A stretch of 64,000 bases of DNA, taken from NCBI GenBank assembly GCA_027946555.1, contig JAPEVC010000167.1:1-64000 (forward strand), read 5' to 3'. Each line of letters starts with the position of its first letter. The first letter of the stretch is position 1. The stretch is from Gnomoniopsis sp. IMI 355080 (taxonomy: Eukaryota; Ascomycota; Sordariomycetes; Diaporthales; Gnomoniaceae). Below are positions 23,666 through 35,728 of this stretch, piece after piece. A program made the position numbers and the translations under genes. The notes beneath the pieces were generated by a model. The model did not search any database. It had not been told where the DNA came from and was given only the letters and a program-made list of their open reading frames with translations.

Positions 23666-23667
23666 AA

Positions 23668-23674
23668 TTTTTTT
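23668..23674 (+). terminator. Pol III terminator of tRNA-Glu
   Basis: A run of seven T directly after the tRNA 3' end. Confidence 0.85.
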
Positions 23675-24599
23675 ATTTTTCCTCAAAGTGGACGCATTGT
23701 GCTGAGGAATTGTACATTTGCTTCTTGCGCTTTATTTTTCTCCCGTCCCTCCAAGCAAGTCTCTCGAACTCTTTAGGATATGCTTAGTCAGCACACTCGA
23801 CCCTGACAGACTACATTGCAACCGTCTACCAATAATTTTAGTTCCTTTCTGGTCATTAAAACTTTCCAGAATACATACCCATATCAAGTGCTCTACATAC
23901 CATGTTCTTGAATATGAGTCAAGTACTCATATAATGGCGCCTGGGATCTGTATATGTTGTGCCAATGACAGGGGTTGGCTGCGGTGACTTGACGATCGAG
24001 ACCGCGAGTACCGGTGATGTGGCCGAGACTGTTACAGGACTGTTAGAGTACAGCATAAACTTGTATAGTATCCTCCGTGTCTAGAGATCCAAAGTCAAGT
24101 TGGAATGGCCAGCATCATTGCGAAGTCGCCCGCCAGAAGACGGATCGGAAAACTCACAATACCCCCTTTGCCAAGAGAACTGTTAAAGCAATTGCTGAAC
24201 AAAAAGCATCCCCCGTCATTCAAAAATAAAATCTAAAATAAAATAAATTTTCAAAAAGTCCCTCTGATAAGCGGACTGCCGCAATCAGCATCGTCCTTCG
24301 CGGTTGGTACTGTCGTGGTCCTGGTTGTGGACTTCCACAAGAAAATCTTATCTCTTTGGCTGATGAAAAGGCACGACTCTGCAGTGTGTGAGTCAGTTCG
24401 CGATATAAAAAAATTCGATGGAATCTCCTGGAGTCCTCAATGGATTTGGATTTTCTTAGACGCGGATTAACGTTTTAGATATCGTGCGCGGGGTGACGCA
24501 CACGAGCCAAACAGTAGTCAAAGCGACTTTGTAGGATTCCCGTATCAATTGCGCAAGGCAGTCGTCGATGCTTGTTGTCTTTTTTGTTTTTTGAGAGGA

Positions 24600-24611
24600 G
24601 GGGGGGGGGGG
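24600..24611. repeat. G12 homopolymer
   Basis: Twelve consecutive G on the + strand. A likely site of assembly or read-length uncertainty. Confidence 0.9.
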
Positions 24612-25238
24612 TTAAGGAACCAAATAAGGCATATATGTAGGAGTTGTAAACGTTGAGACATGTCGACCACGGCATATCTCTAAACATGCGGGCGGGCGAA
24701 GCTGCGACCAGGTCTGCAGACTGGATAACTTGAAAGAATAGAAGGGCACCACCCGGTCTTGAGTAGCGTACATCACATCAGAGCACATCTGCACGAGTTG
24801 CCACAATTTGACTGGCCATTGCCAATGTATGCAGACATCGCACACTTGCCCTAGAACCACAGTGAATTGCGCTCGGGCCCAGAGGCATCATCAGGGGCAT
24901 AGGTGTCCTAGAAGGAGAGCCTCCATGTTCATCAGATTCTCAAACTTGCGATCTTAATCACCCTTCTATATCGGCAACTCAAAGATTACATTGTTGTGGG
25001 ACGAGGGGCTACTGCAAGATGAATGATCCTCCATGCAGGCCTTTTTGTCGACCCGTAATCGAGAGCTCCCTGTCTCCTCGGGTAATCGATGCTACTTCGT
25101 CATTAATTGCAGATGTTTTGTTCTGTCTTTACGTCAAATTGACAACATCGCTGTATTCAGTAACAATACCGGAGCCATTCACGTCAGACCTGCCATTGGA
25201 TCCCGAGGTCAACATAAATAGGAAAATGTTCGGACTCC

Positions 25239-25848
25239 CTAAGGCTCGCTACAAGGGGTGTGACCTTTAAACCATGGATGACAGGCTTTGAGACTATGGC
25301 GAGATCGTACTTTGAGATGTTGTAGGAAGTCTCGAAAACAGCGCTGATGAGGAATAGGTGGACGGCCTGGGGGAATAGATTTTCTGAAGCAAGTAATCAC
25401 ATTATGAATCGTCTCGAAAGTCAGAACTTGAAAGATGTTGCAGCCGAAGAGAACACCAATCTCGACCCACAGCCCCTTGCGTGGCTCTTGTCAATCTCTT
25501 TTCGAAAGAGAGCATTCGGTATTTGCATGAACATGTTGAACGAAGCGAACTTCACGATTGACAGAATATGACAATGACATGCGATGTGGCGTTGAATGTG
25601 GACGTTCCAGTCATAATTACCACATTAACCAGAAGAAAAAAATCAGGTCTGTCGAACCCTCCAGCCTTGATCAGAGCAAACACTGACAAGATGGTAGTGA
25701 GTACAGAGACATTGATAATGAGGACAGCGTTGACGAGTGTCGCCATTCGCCACCCTCCAGCAAGATGTGCAGTAGAAACTTGACCCGTAGGTCACTGCTC
25801 GATGGGCCTCGGAATGCTGTCAAGCCACTCAGACTCCTTCATTTTCAT
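25239..25848 (-). pseudogene. Decayed DUF6536-family membrane protein gene
   Basis: Reading the minus strand from the ATG at 25848, one meets in order KESEWLDS, an in-frame TGA, GGWRMATL with a hydrophobic helix, ASFNMFMQI, RKEIDKSHARG, LWVEIGVLFGCNIFQV. This is the order seen in fungal DUF6536 proteins (helix, then SN-x-MQ, then a E-D-AHARG-WL-IG motif), whose role is unknown. To follow it one must cross at least one nonsense codon and two frame changes, near 25560 and near 25480. The stretch normally containing a Gly-x-Cys motif after helix 1 is missing or changed. No normal C-terminal half was found down to 24 kb. I consider it a fragment of a dead gene. Confidence 0.65.
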
Positions 25849-27260
25849 TCTGTGAGAATATCAGGTAGGAATCATCGATCTCTGACGAGCAGTGCAAGCA
25901 ATGTGATGAGGATAAACTATACTCTAGACTAACTGGTCTAGGAAAAGAGCAACAGATCAAAATATCCAGAGAGACATATCATGCTATCATAAATTTATCC
26001 GTGCCTATTGAACTTATGATATGGAAGATTATGCTGCATTAATTTTAGGAATCTATATCTGCAGATTATAGGACTTACTCTCTATATCGGATTTCGACCG
26101 CTATCTAATACTCGGATAATTGCTAACAAAAGTGGTTCCGTGATAATTCAATCATACCTGGTAGGCGTGAGGTAGATATGTACTATACGTACCTAGCCAG
26201 GTAGCGGCTATTCTTAGACCAGAGGAATTGCCAAGGGACCACAAAGTGCCCCGTGGACCTCAAGTCTTGCAGCACTTGCAGCAGTTCATAGTATTGAATC
26301 TTGGGCCGCTAAAGGGGCACGACTCTGTTGGATGATGTAGAATGGATTGTTTATCAGCCAAAAAGGCCATATTAACATGAGATATTTACAAGAGCCTAGA
26401 ATTAATGTTGATCAAAGACCTAATTTACATCAGGCCCAGACACAGCAGACTGAACAACCAACACAAGCAAGTTGCTGTACTTTTCAAGTGCTGTCTATCC
26501 TCTCTAACACCCACTTGATCTTCTGCATATCTAGTTGGGTCCCTTAGTTAATGTAATGAAGAACCTCCTTAATCAATAAGCTTACTTCCCAGCAGAAAGT
26601 CTGCACAGTAGTATTGGGCAATGTTTTGCTTTGTTGGTACCCAGGTAGGTATTCATAGGATCATGGTACCTAACTGAGGATCAAGCATCACGCTAGCACG
26701 AATCAGGGGCACGAGGTACTTGTATTTGGTACCTAGGCCCACATCCACGCCACGCACAGTCCAAACCCCGCGAACGCAACTTTAGTTGATATGGACATCA
26801 GCCTGCCAAGCTGGAGCCTGTGACCTCTCTTGCATCCAGCTCTCACAAGCCTCAACTCTGCATCCACAATCACGCTCCCTCATACATGCGACCCAACCCA
26901 TACTCATATCTACACCCACACCCAACAGCAACTTTACCTTCCTGTCTTGCCGCCTTGCTGCTGTCAGCATCATCACAGGTATCACCCCTGTCACAGGCCT
27001 CATCCCGTGCCCTGTACTTTGCGACCCCTTACTACTCGACTCGAAACCATTTCCACTTCTACCGCGCCAACTCGATTGTTGCTCAAACGCCACCCTACTT
27101 TCCAACACCACTCTGCTTTTCAGAAAGACATTCTTCTGCCACTGCATGACTATACATCTGCCTTCCCGACAATCGCAAGAACTCAGATACCCTGCCATCT
27201 CGCCCTCCAGCTAGCTGTCTCCCAGCTCTGGCAGCGGCTCTTTGCTCTTGAATTTCCAAC
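25849..27260. other. Gene-poor, partly AT-rich region and csx2 promoter
   Basis: About 25880-26170 is clearly richer in A/T and contains small palindromes (CTAGAC-6-GTCTAG near 25923; ATCTGCAGAT near 26060). The last 450 bp before csx2 are C/T-rich and likely its promoter and leader. No gene seen. Confidence 0.5.
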
Positions 27261-30200
27261 ATGGGCAATGTCTCGAGCAGGCCCGATGAGGGCGCTGCTC
27301 TGTTCCTTCGAGACCAGATGCGACGTGAGTCCCTATAGCTACTGAAATAGGCTGCCACTCCTGAGGACCACGAGCAGACCCCGCTGATCATGTGCCTTTT
27401 TCTAGTATCCATTGCATCGCTAGTCATCAGCAACAGTCAATGGCGCACCTCTATCCAGATCTCCCCAAATGGCTTCCCCGCTACAAGAGTAGTAGCATCA
27501 CGATCCTATGGCGACAGCACTCCTATCGAGTTCATACAGGTCTGTTTATGTTTAGTCCTTTCTGCAGGCTCAAACACATACAACGGTTCATTCCTTGAGA
27601 CTGACTAGCTGTTGCGACTTGCAGGATCCCGAGTCTATATCCGGCGCGCCGAATTTCATTCTCAAGCTGAGCAACGATGACGAGCTCATGTTCACATTTA
27701 CATTCCACATCCGCCAAACCTCTCCCCCAAGCTCCGGGCCGAACAGCCACCCTGTGGACACCCAGATTAACGGTCTCACACACGTACACGCCCCTACCTT
27801 GCGCGAAGTCGAAACCCTCGTCACAAGGGAATTCCACGCCAACCCAAACTTACACAAGAACCCCAATGTCGAGCTGATTGGCGATTTTACGTCAGGGGGT
27901 AGCCCGACTGTGACGTTCGATTGGTCGTGGAAGTGGAAGCCGCCAAGGGCTGGGGAGGATCCAGGCGGCGGTTGGAGGAATACGTGCAGTGTACGTTGTT
28001 TGACAACTATCGTGGATTCATTGCGCCTGGCTAACTAGTCGTCAGTTCGTACAATATGATTCCCGCGCACATGAGCTGCAGACCCTCGCCAGCTTCTCAT
28101 TCTGGGTCCATAGTAAGTTCGACGGCAGCTCTTCTAGCAAGTTAATTCTGACAAATCGCAGATACATCCTCACCACTCTCGGCTCCACCGACCTCACCAC
28201 CTCCCTTCCTCCTCACCGTGCCTCCGAGAACTCGTGGTGCTTCCTCTCAGTCCGTCGAGTCGAGGATGAGCAATCTCGATATTGACGAGCCAGTATCTCC
28301 ACCAGCCACTTCGACCGATTTCAAGAATGTACTATCGCCTCCCGCCGTGGGCAATCCGTCCTCCCTCTCAGTGACCTCCCAAGAGACTGTCAGAGTCGAT
28401 GTTTCTTGCCCACGACCCAGTGACGATGTCTCAGCTACGGACGACGGTCCTGTATTCCGGGCAACGATCAAGGCTCTCGAGCAAAAGACTGGAAATATGA
28501 GGACACAAATGAAACGCATGATTAAAAAGGCAGAAGCCGCTCATCTTGCGCAGAACGAGTCAAATGAGGCTTTCGCAAGCTTCATCGAGGCCCTGAAGGA
28601 TGCTTCTTCCACGAATGCCAATGCGGTTCAACCTGCTATCGAGCACTATTTCGACAAGATCGCACGAGAGATCCTAAGCTACGAGAAAGCCAACGCCAAG
28701 AACCTCCAGAAGATTGTGATCGAGCCTCTGAGCAAGTTGTATACTATGGACATCAAGCAGGCCGAGGCGAAGAAGCGCGACTTCGAGGACGAAAGCAAGG
28801 ACTTCTATGCATACGTCAGTCGGTATCTTGGGCAGCGCCAGGACTCGATCAAAGCCAAACACAGCGACACGAAGTATCAGACGAAGCGAAGGAATTTTGA
28901 GCTCAAGCGCTTCGACTATTCATCCTTCATGCAAGATTTGTCCGGAGGCCGAAAAGAACAAGAAGTGCTGTCGCACCTTACCAAGTTCGCAGATGCCCAA
29001 GCGAGGCTGTTCCTAGAGGCGGGACACAAAATAGAGCACTTCCTTCCACAGTTGGAGGCGTTATCCAGCGAGGTTCAAATTGCCGATAAGGAGTACCAAT
29101 TCCAGAGGAGAGAGCGAGAAGAGAAGCGGAGGGTTCTCGAGAAGAGTAATACAAACTATGTGGAGCCGGAATCCGTACCCACTGCGGCCATTTCAAGCAC
29201 TGGGAACGGGAACGGAGTGATCTCAGAGAGCGAAATGAGCCGGGCGGACAGCACCGGATCACAGTTGAGAGCGATTGCCATAGGCAACTCTAACTCGTCA
29301 ACTAGTAATGCTGGTGACTTGTCCAGATCACCAGGGAGTCTCAACCATGGCCTCATGGCTAGCCCGTCACAGAAGTTCAAGGGCATTCGTGACCTTGAAG
29401 AGCGCGATGCTGCTCTCGCCGACCTGGCCGATAAGGAATCACAGAGGAAGGAGGGTCTTCTATGGTCTCTGAATCGACCAGGTGGACATGTGGACCCTCG
29501 CAACTTGAACAAACAAGGCTGGCACAAGTAGGTCATCATTCCGCCTGAGGCACCAAACGAATAGCTGATTTTTCTTTCTACAGGTTCTGGATTGTCCTGG
29601 ATCAGGGCAAGCTATCCGAGTACAGCAACTGGAAGCAAAAGCTCGACTTGCACATGGAGCCCATTGACCTGCGGATGGCGTCAGTGAGGGAAGCCCGGAA
29701 CGCAGAACGCCGTTTTTGCTTTGAGGTGATCACACCGCAATTTAAGCGCGTCTATCAGGCAACGTCTGAAGATGACATGAACAACTGGATAACAGCAATC
29801 AACAACGCGCTGCAGAGCGCTGTCGAGGGCCGTGTCAGGGACAGGCCACTCCAAGATCCTTCTCCGTCCACAGAGAGTAGCGGTGGATCTTTCAGAAGAG
29901 ACATTGGGTCAATCTTGACGGGCAAAAGCCCTTCGCTGGGTCACGCGCAGGCACATCCGCCTTCCCTCATGCCCGGTCGGCGAACGACTGTGGGTGCGCG
30001 TCCGTTGACAGCAAGAGCGCCTAGCAATACCTACGACGAAAGTCCGGATAAACTCCTCCAAGCCTTACGGGAGAATGATCAAGGAAATTGCTGGTGCGCG
30101 GACTGCGGGTCCGGGTCGAAGGTCGAGTGGGTCTCTATCAACCTGGCCATTATCTTGTGTATCGAGTGCAGTGGCATTCATAGATCTCTGGGAACGCATA

Positions 30201-30931
30201 TCAGCAAGGTCCGCTCGCTCACCCTCGACATCACATCATTTACGCCCGATATTGTCGAGCTTCTTCTATTGGTGGGCAATCGCGTTGCGAACATGGTCTG
30301 GGAAGGCAAGCTGGACCCTACCGTCAAGCCAGGGCCACAAGCAACCCGCGAGCAGCGGTTGCGATTCATCACTGCCAAGTACGTCGACAAGGCATTCGTC
30401 GAACCTCTCTCGTCCACCCTATCACGGTACCCCTCACCCGACGACACGCTTCTTGCAGCGGTCAAGAAGAATGAGATCCAACAAGTCATCTACGCCCTCG
30501 CCCTGGGCGCCAACCCCAACGTCCTCGACAAGTCTCGGGGCACTCATGCTGTCTTCCTCGCCCTCGCGGCTGCTGACCCTGCCGCACCTGGCGCGTCTCC
30601 AAACTCCCTTCCACCCTCACAAGGTGACGGAAAACCCGTCCCTTTTCCCACCGCGGAGATGCTCCTTCAAAACGGTGCCGAGTTGCCGCAGGGTATGCCC
30701 GCCTTCCCCCTAAGCCGTAGTGCGCAAACCTACCTCGAGCAAAAGCGTGGCAGGTCAAATGCCGCATCACTGTCAACTGGGTCGAACAACTTTGACTCGG
30801 TAGGTTCGCTGCACAGCAGCAGCAACCCGCTGATGACCAGAGAGAAGAGTGAAAGGGACAGGGAAGGTCGCGTCACGAAGCGAGCAAGCGCTGGTGGTCG
30901 TCTGGCCAAGTCGCCTATTCCTGAGAGGTAG
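27261..30931 (+). CDS. csx2: BAR-PH-ArfGAP (centaurin/ACAP-type) ARF GTPase activator
   Basis: Model join(27261..27324,27406..27539,27625..27990,28046..28112,28162..29527,29584..30931), 1114 residues; all five joins keep phase. N-terminus MGNVSSRP has a possible myristoylation glycine and is followed by a ~200-residue domain of fungal Csx2-like proteins. A long alpha-helical BAR region follows (about 300-540). A PH domain starts at WHKFWIVLDQG, and an ArfGAP zinc finger (CADC...CIECSGIHRSLG, about 830-860) follows. A short ankyrin-like part (YALALGANPN) comes next, then a Ser/Arg-rich tail. It should sense curved phosphoinositide membranes and stimulate GTP hydrolysis on ARF GTPases in vesicle traffic. 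The stop-like end of the fifth exon is avoided by a GTAGGT donor within the Lys codon. The symbol follows the S. pombe protein. Confidence 0.9.
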
Positions 30932-32228
30932 GGCTGCTCTGTACCGCTGTACTTCTGGCCGTTGCATCGTGGCAAACGTGGAGATGGAGAAGAAGAGGAG
31001 GAGGTGGTAGAGACACTAGTGAAGCATGTCTTGTTGAGAATGAGTTCTTCGTCTTAAGCGATTTCATTCCGCGGAGGCCTCCGACGGTAGAACACGATGA
31101 ATACAGATTCGAATAGTCGCCATACAGTAGGCAGTTGGTTAGGGTTTTTGGGATGGGCTGGCTGTTTGATACCACCTTTTGTGCTTTCATCGAAGCCACG
31201 GCGTCATTTGGATGGAAAGTAAAGCCAGGGGTTTACGGGAGCGATTGCGTTGCGTTGCGCATTAGGCATCAAATGGATTTCTGGGCTCGTGTCAGCTATT
31301 TGTTCCACGTTCGCTAGAACTGGCAATGACACTTGCCACCTGTCAGTCTATCTGTATTGGTTTCTTTTTTCTTGGTTCCAAACAGACGATATTATATACA
31401 TCCAAAAGTATACATGCAGCCGGCGAGTGCCGGCGGGAAGCTTGAGCCTTTTGGAAAATCAAGGGGAGGTGGATGGTTTCAGGTTTCGGCGGGGGAAGGG
31501 AAGGGTCTTATACTGCAGCACTGTATGATCATGATAATGGCTGGCATGAGGTACAGGGTGTTGATGGATTCGATTGAATCTGCCGGTGTCATGATGCTCA
31601 GGAATCGCTCGCATGCAGGTTTTTCTAACCTGCCATAATTGTAATAGACCATGATCAGCTCAATGGGCCAGTATTGACATGCATCATTAAGTCACTATCC
31701 ATAATTTCCTGGCTGTTGTGTAAGGTGAAGCTGTAGAGGTTTACAGTAATGCCATATTGAATTGTTATTGAACCTGATTCAAGCCTTAAAATGACTGCTT
31801 ATAGAGAACAATGAACCCTCCTCTTCGACTGCTCGCCAGATACTGCAGACAGTGATCATTCGGCCTCGTCAATCCCAAATAACGCCGTTGCTTTTCCGTC
31901 CAATCGATATAATCCATCAACAAGAGAAATGCTGTATGTACTTACTCTGTGCTGCTTGCTCTCCATAAAATGTTGATGTCAACGGCATCATACCTAATCG
32001 TCTCATTCCTTACACATGATCCTAAGCCGCGTGCCACCTCACTGACATCAAACCAGAAGCAAAATGTGAATGCGCCAGTTGGTCTGCTTGTTGCGTATGC
32101 AACGTAAACTTCCAAGCTCCTCGAGATTGCCACTCCTACACCGACTAAAACTCAAAATCAAACTCGAAGGAGTCTCCAAGTGAAGCTTCTTGAAAGCGTG
32201 TCGTTAAAGTTGTAGGGATCTCGCGATG
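30932..32228. other. Convergent intergenic region, csx2 and cds1
   Basis: About 1.3 kb between two convergent stop codons. Only 3' flanking sequence; no gene, tRNA or repeat recognised. Confidence 0.6.
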
Positions 32229-34531
32229 CTAATGCTTGTTCTCCTTGCCCTTTAGCGGCCCTCGTTTGGGCTTCGTCTTGCCATTCTTCGTCGTGGAAGC
32301 ACCCGCTGGCTCGGGGATATCGTCCTTGGTGTAATGACTAGTCACATCATGGGCGAAGAGCTCCTGATCGCCTTTGCCGCCCATAGCCACGAATTCCTCG
32401 GGATTTCTGCCGTCGAAAGGCCGGGTCTCATGCGTGACCGTGTGAGGATTCTTCTTTTGCACTTCAACGGGTTTTCCGGAAGCACCGCCGACCTTGGTGA
32501 TTTCGACAGAATTGATGTTGGCCAAAAGGGTACGCTCGCGAACAATACCGCGGCGTTTCACGTCGAGTCCTGCTATTCCACCGACCAAGCCGTCTGTGCT
32601 GTCTTGCACATTGGGAACTGATGCGGTCATCCATGGATGAGCCAGACACTGGTCGACAGTGAACCGCTTCTGAGGGTCAACAACGAGCATGGAGTCGATC
32701 AGGTCGAGGGCTGGGTCGCCAACAGAGTCCCAGTACGGTGATGGGTAGTCGAACTTGCCCTCCCTAATCTGCTGGGAAAGAGTGTAAGGAAAATCCTTGG
32801 AGGTGAGCTCGTCAGAGAATGGCGGGAAGCCACACAAGCAGATATACATCACCACACCAAGCGACCAGATATCCACGGCCTTGGTGTACTTGCGATGCCT
32901 TGTCTCGGCTAGGATCTCGGGTGCGACGTAGCTGGGAGTGCCACAGAGCGTCGTGGTGAAAGACTCTTCGCCGATAATTTTCGCAAGACCAAAGTCTGCG
33001 AGCTTGACGTGAAGCTCGTCATCGACCATCAAAATGTTCTCCGGTTTGATATCACGGTGAACAATGTTTCGATCATGCTGCAGGTTTCATCAGCGGGTAA
33101 TTCCATTGACAGGCTGCACTTGGGGTTGAGAGCTTACCAGATATTTGATGCCCTGGAATAGTTGGGCGAACAACTTTCGTGTCTCATCCTCCGACAACTT
33201 CTGCTTCATAACGATGAAGTTGAATAGCTCACCTTTCGCTGCAAGCTCCAAAACAAGGAACACAGCATCCTTCTCGTTGAAGGTATCTTTGAGACACAAC
33301 ACGTTGGGGTGGCTAACACCCATCAGCACAGCAATCTCCTGTTGCAACCCTTCTGTCTTGGAGCGCTCCTCCATCCCAGGCGTCTTCGTAAAAATCTTGA
33401 CAGCATACCGCTTTCCTGACGCCTTCTCGACACAGAGAAAGACCTCGGCGAAATGCCCCTTGCCCAACTGCTCGAGCAAGGTATATTGCTGGAAGAATTG
33501 GCTAGTGTGTCGTGCCTTGGGGTACTTGAAGATGAAGCGAGCCTTATCAAGCACAGCGATCTCATCGCCCTCCTTCAACTCCCGTCGTTGGTTCCGACCA
33601 ATGATGGCTTCGTTCACAAACGTACCATTGCTTGATAGGTCTTCGACGATTGCAATTGTGTCGTGAGCTTTGTTCTCGGTGAATAACAAGCAGTGGCGGT
33701 TCGAGACACTGGGATCATCCACAACGATGTCTAAGTGTGTAACTTAGTCAAAAGCCTATGTTGTCATCTTGGACAGTGAAAACTTACCGCATTCGGGATG
33801 ACGGCCTATCAAGTAACCTCCAGAGGGAGTTTCCCTTATCCTCTTTTGCTCAAAGCTTAACTCCTCCTTCTGTAGGGCCTTCTTGCCCTTCTTCTTCGGC
33901 ACAGCATCGGCCACAGCATCTGTCTTTGGACAGACACCTCTCTTCCTTAGTACCACACACTTACCACCATATGCGGTATTCAGGGGAAACAAGTAGCCCC
34001 AGACACCCTCCTTGATCTCGTCCTTGACCTCCTTCGAGTACGGCTCGTTCGGATCGAGCGACTGTGAGAAGCCTTGGGAGAAGGCTTGGGTGTCTTGTGG
34101 CGGCGACGAAAAGCCCTGTGAAAAGCCTTGAAGCTGGGAGTAGACAGAGTCCTCGCCTCTTGGCAGGACTTGGCTCGGTCGGCCCTCTGGCGGCGTTGCA
34201 GTGCCTTCCTTAAAGAGCGTGCTGCTATCATCGGCGGAGAGGTGAGTGAGTGGTGAGGGAAGTTGCTGTTTGTGATCGACTGGAGTTTTCTTGTGGTCAA
34301 CCTGGTCTGCGCGTTGAGAAGCGACGCGCTCCGACCGGCGCACTCTCTTGGACGAGTCAGGATCGCTCTCAGCAGGCGAGCCCTGGTAAGAACGGAGCAA
34401 AGTTAGTATTAGGCCTCTTCCAAGGCAATTGCACTGGGGACTGTGGATCGAAAGTGTGCCATGTACGCAAATGATAGGGTAGAACGAACAGCGGCGCGCT
34501 TCTGGCTTTGGCTCTCAGCGCGAGGAGCCAT
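32229..34531 (-). CDS. cds1: Checkpoint kinase of the Chk2/Cds1/Rad53 family (FHA + kinase)
   Basis: Model complement(join(32229..33077,33138..33730,33788..34382,34490..34531)), 692 residues. An N-terminal stretch is rich in SQ/TQ sites (YSQ, FSQG twice, DTQ), the usual target of ATM/ATR kinases. One FHA domain follows (about 195-280: GRHPEC, VSNRH, LSSNGTFVN). The kinase domain (about 296-558) has GKGHFAEV, YAVKIF, HRDIKPEN, DFGLA and GTPSYVAPE, so it should be active. The tail is basic. It acts in DNA-damage and replication checkpoints; the Neurospora homologue PRD-4 also links damage to the clock. The 107-nt first intron has a full TACTAAC branch site. Its donor (GTTCGT) is unusual, so the 14-residue first exon is slightly less sure. 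Confidence 0.93.
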
Positions 34532-35728
34532 GTTTGCGGTCCCGGGGAGTGGATATCAGGCAAGAGAGTCACGGAGGGAAAGGAGGCGGCAATCGGCGAA
34601 TAACGGTGCAATTCACAAGGTAAGCTGGAGCTGGAGCAGTTCTGCCTGAAGCTGAGGAGCAGGGCGAGGATGAGGAACTGGCCAAGGTCAAGTAAAGTAA
34701 CAAGTTCGTGTGTTTTGCGGAAGTGATGGATGGTGTGGAGTCTGGTGATGCAAGAGGTGACAAGGACATCAGTAGATAATTCCTCCGCGGCGCGGGACCA
34801 GCCAGGCACACTAATAGGGTGGTCACTACTTCCCTCTTCCTCGTATGCACAGGATGCCCAGGGGTTTCTGGGACTAGTGACATCACATGCAAGGGAACTC
34901 GAGCGTCGCTCTTGGAAACAAAAAGAGTGCTATATATTCCACCTGATGACTACTAAGTACGATGAAGGCTCATCTGAAACCAATTATTGAGCTTGAATAT
35001 TGCGCCGCGCATTCGTTGACCAACAGAGTCAGACGATGAGTGATGCAACAGGTGATTACGCCACATTTGCGAGTGAACTCTACTGTGTAACAAGTGCCCG
35101 CTCAGCCTCACAGGCGCCAGTATAAAAGTATTCCGCAACTTGGGATCCCCGGAGTAGCTGTTGTATATAGTATTTAGTCCTGTATCTCAGGCATGGAGTA
35201 TTCGTGGATATTGTCTCGGATTGCTCTGCGGCTTGATACCCTAAATTGATTTCCTTTCATGAATAAGACGAGCTCACCTCCGACGTGTCCGGTCAATTTG
35301 ACTATCAACCAGGGCGTATGGAAGTCCTAGAAGATGGTTCAACAACTCTTCAATCCATCATGTACATGTACGAGAGCAACTTACCAAAGCGCCTGGTGCT
35401 AGGATCAGGTGGTGATCAAGAGAGTCATGACCAAAGGATCAGATGGACGCCACAACACTCCGAGGAGCTCAGCTAGCTTATAGCTTTAGGTGCGGACCTA
35501 ATTTGCCGGGGTTTTTTTCAGCCACACCTTCCCGCCCTCAGCCACAACAGAACTTTCAACTCAACAGTGGGGTCCTGCTCAACCCAAAAATACCGAATTT
35601 CGACGAACAATACCAAGGGTCGGCCTTCTTTCACTCACTCTCTTTCTCTGATCCCCATTCCTGCCGCCCTCCGCCCTCTCCATTTCTCCCCTCTCGACTC
35701 GCGATCCAAAACCGCTCATTTGCCCAAC
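34532..35728. other. Divergent promoter region, cds1 and eif3m
   Basis: About 1.2 kb between head-to-head genes. The 150 bp before eif3m are C/T-rich, as is usual for highly expressed fungal genes. No further gene recognised. Confidence 0.6.

Larger units (their letters stand above)
23666..25238. other. Gene-poor region downstream of tRNA-Glu
   Basis: No supportable gene. It contains an A/T-rich stretch near 24220-24260 and a G12 run at 24600..24611. The right part may hold further, unrecognisable decay of the neighbouring DUF6536 gene. Confidence 0.5.
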
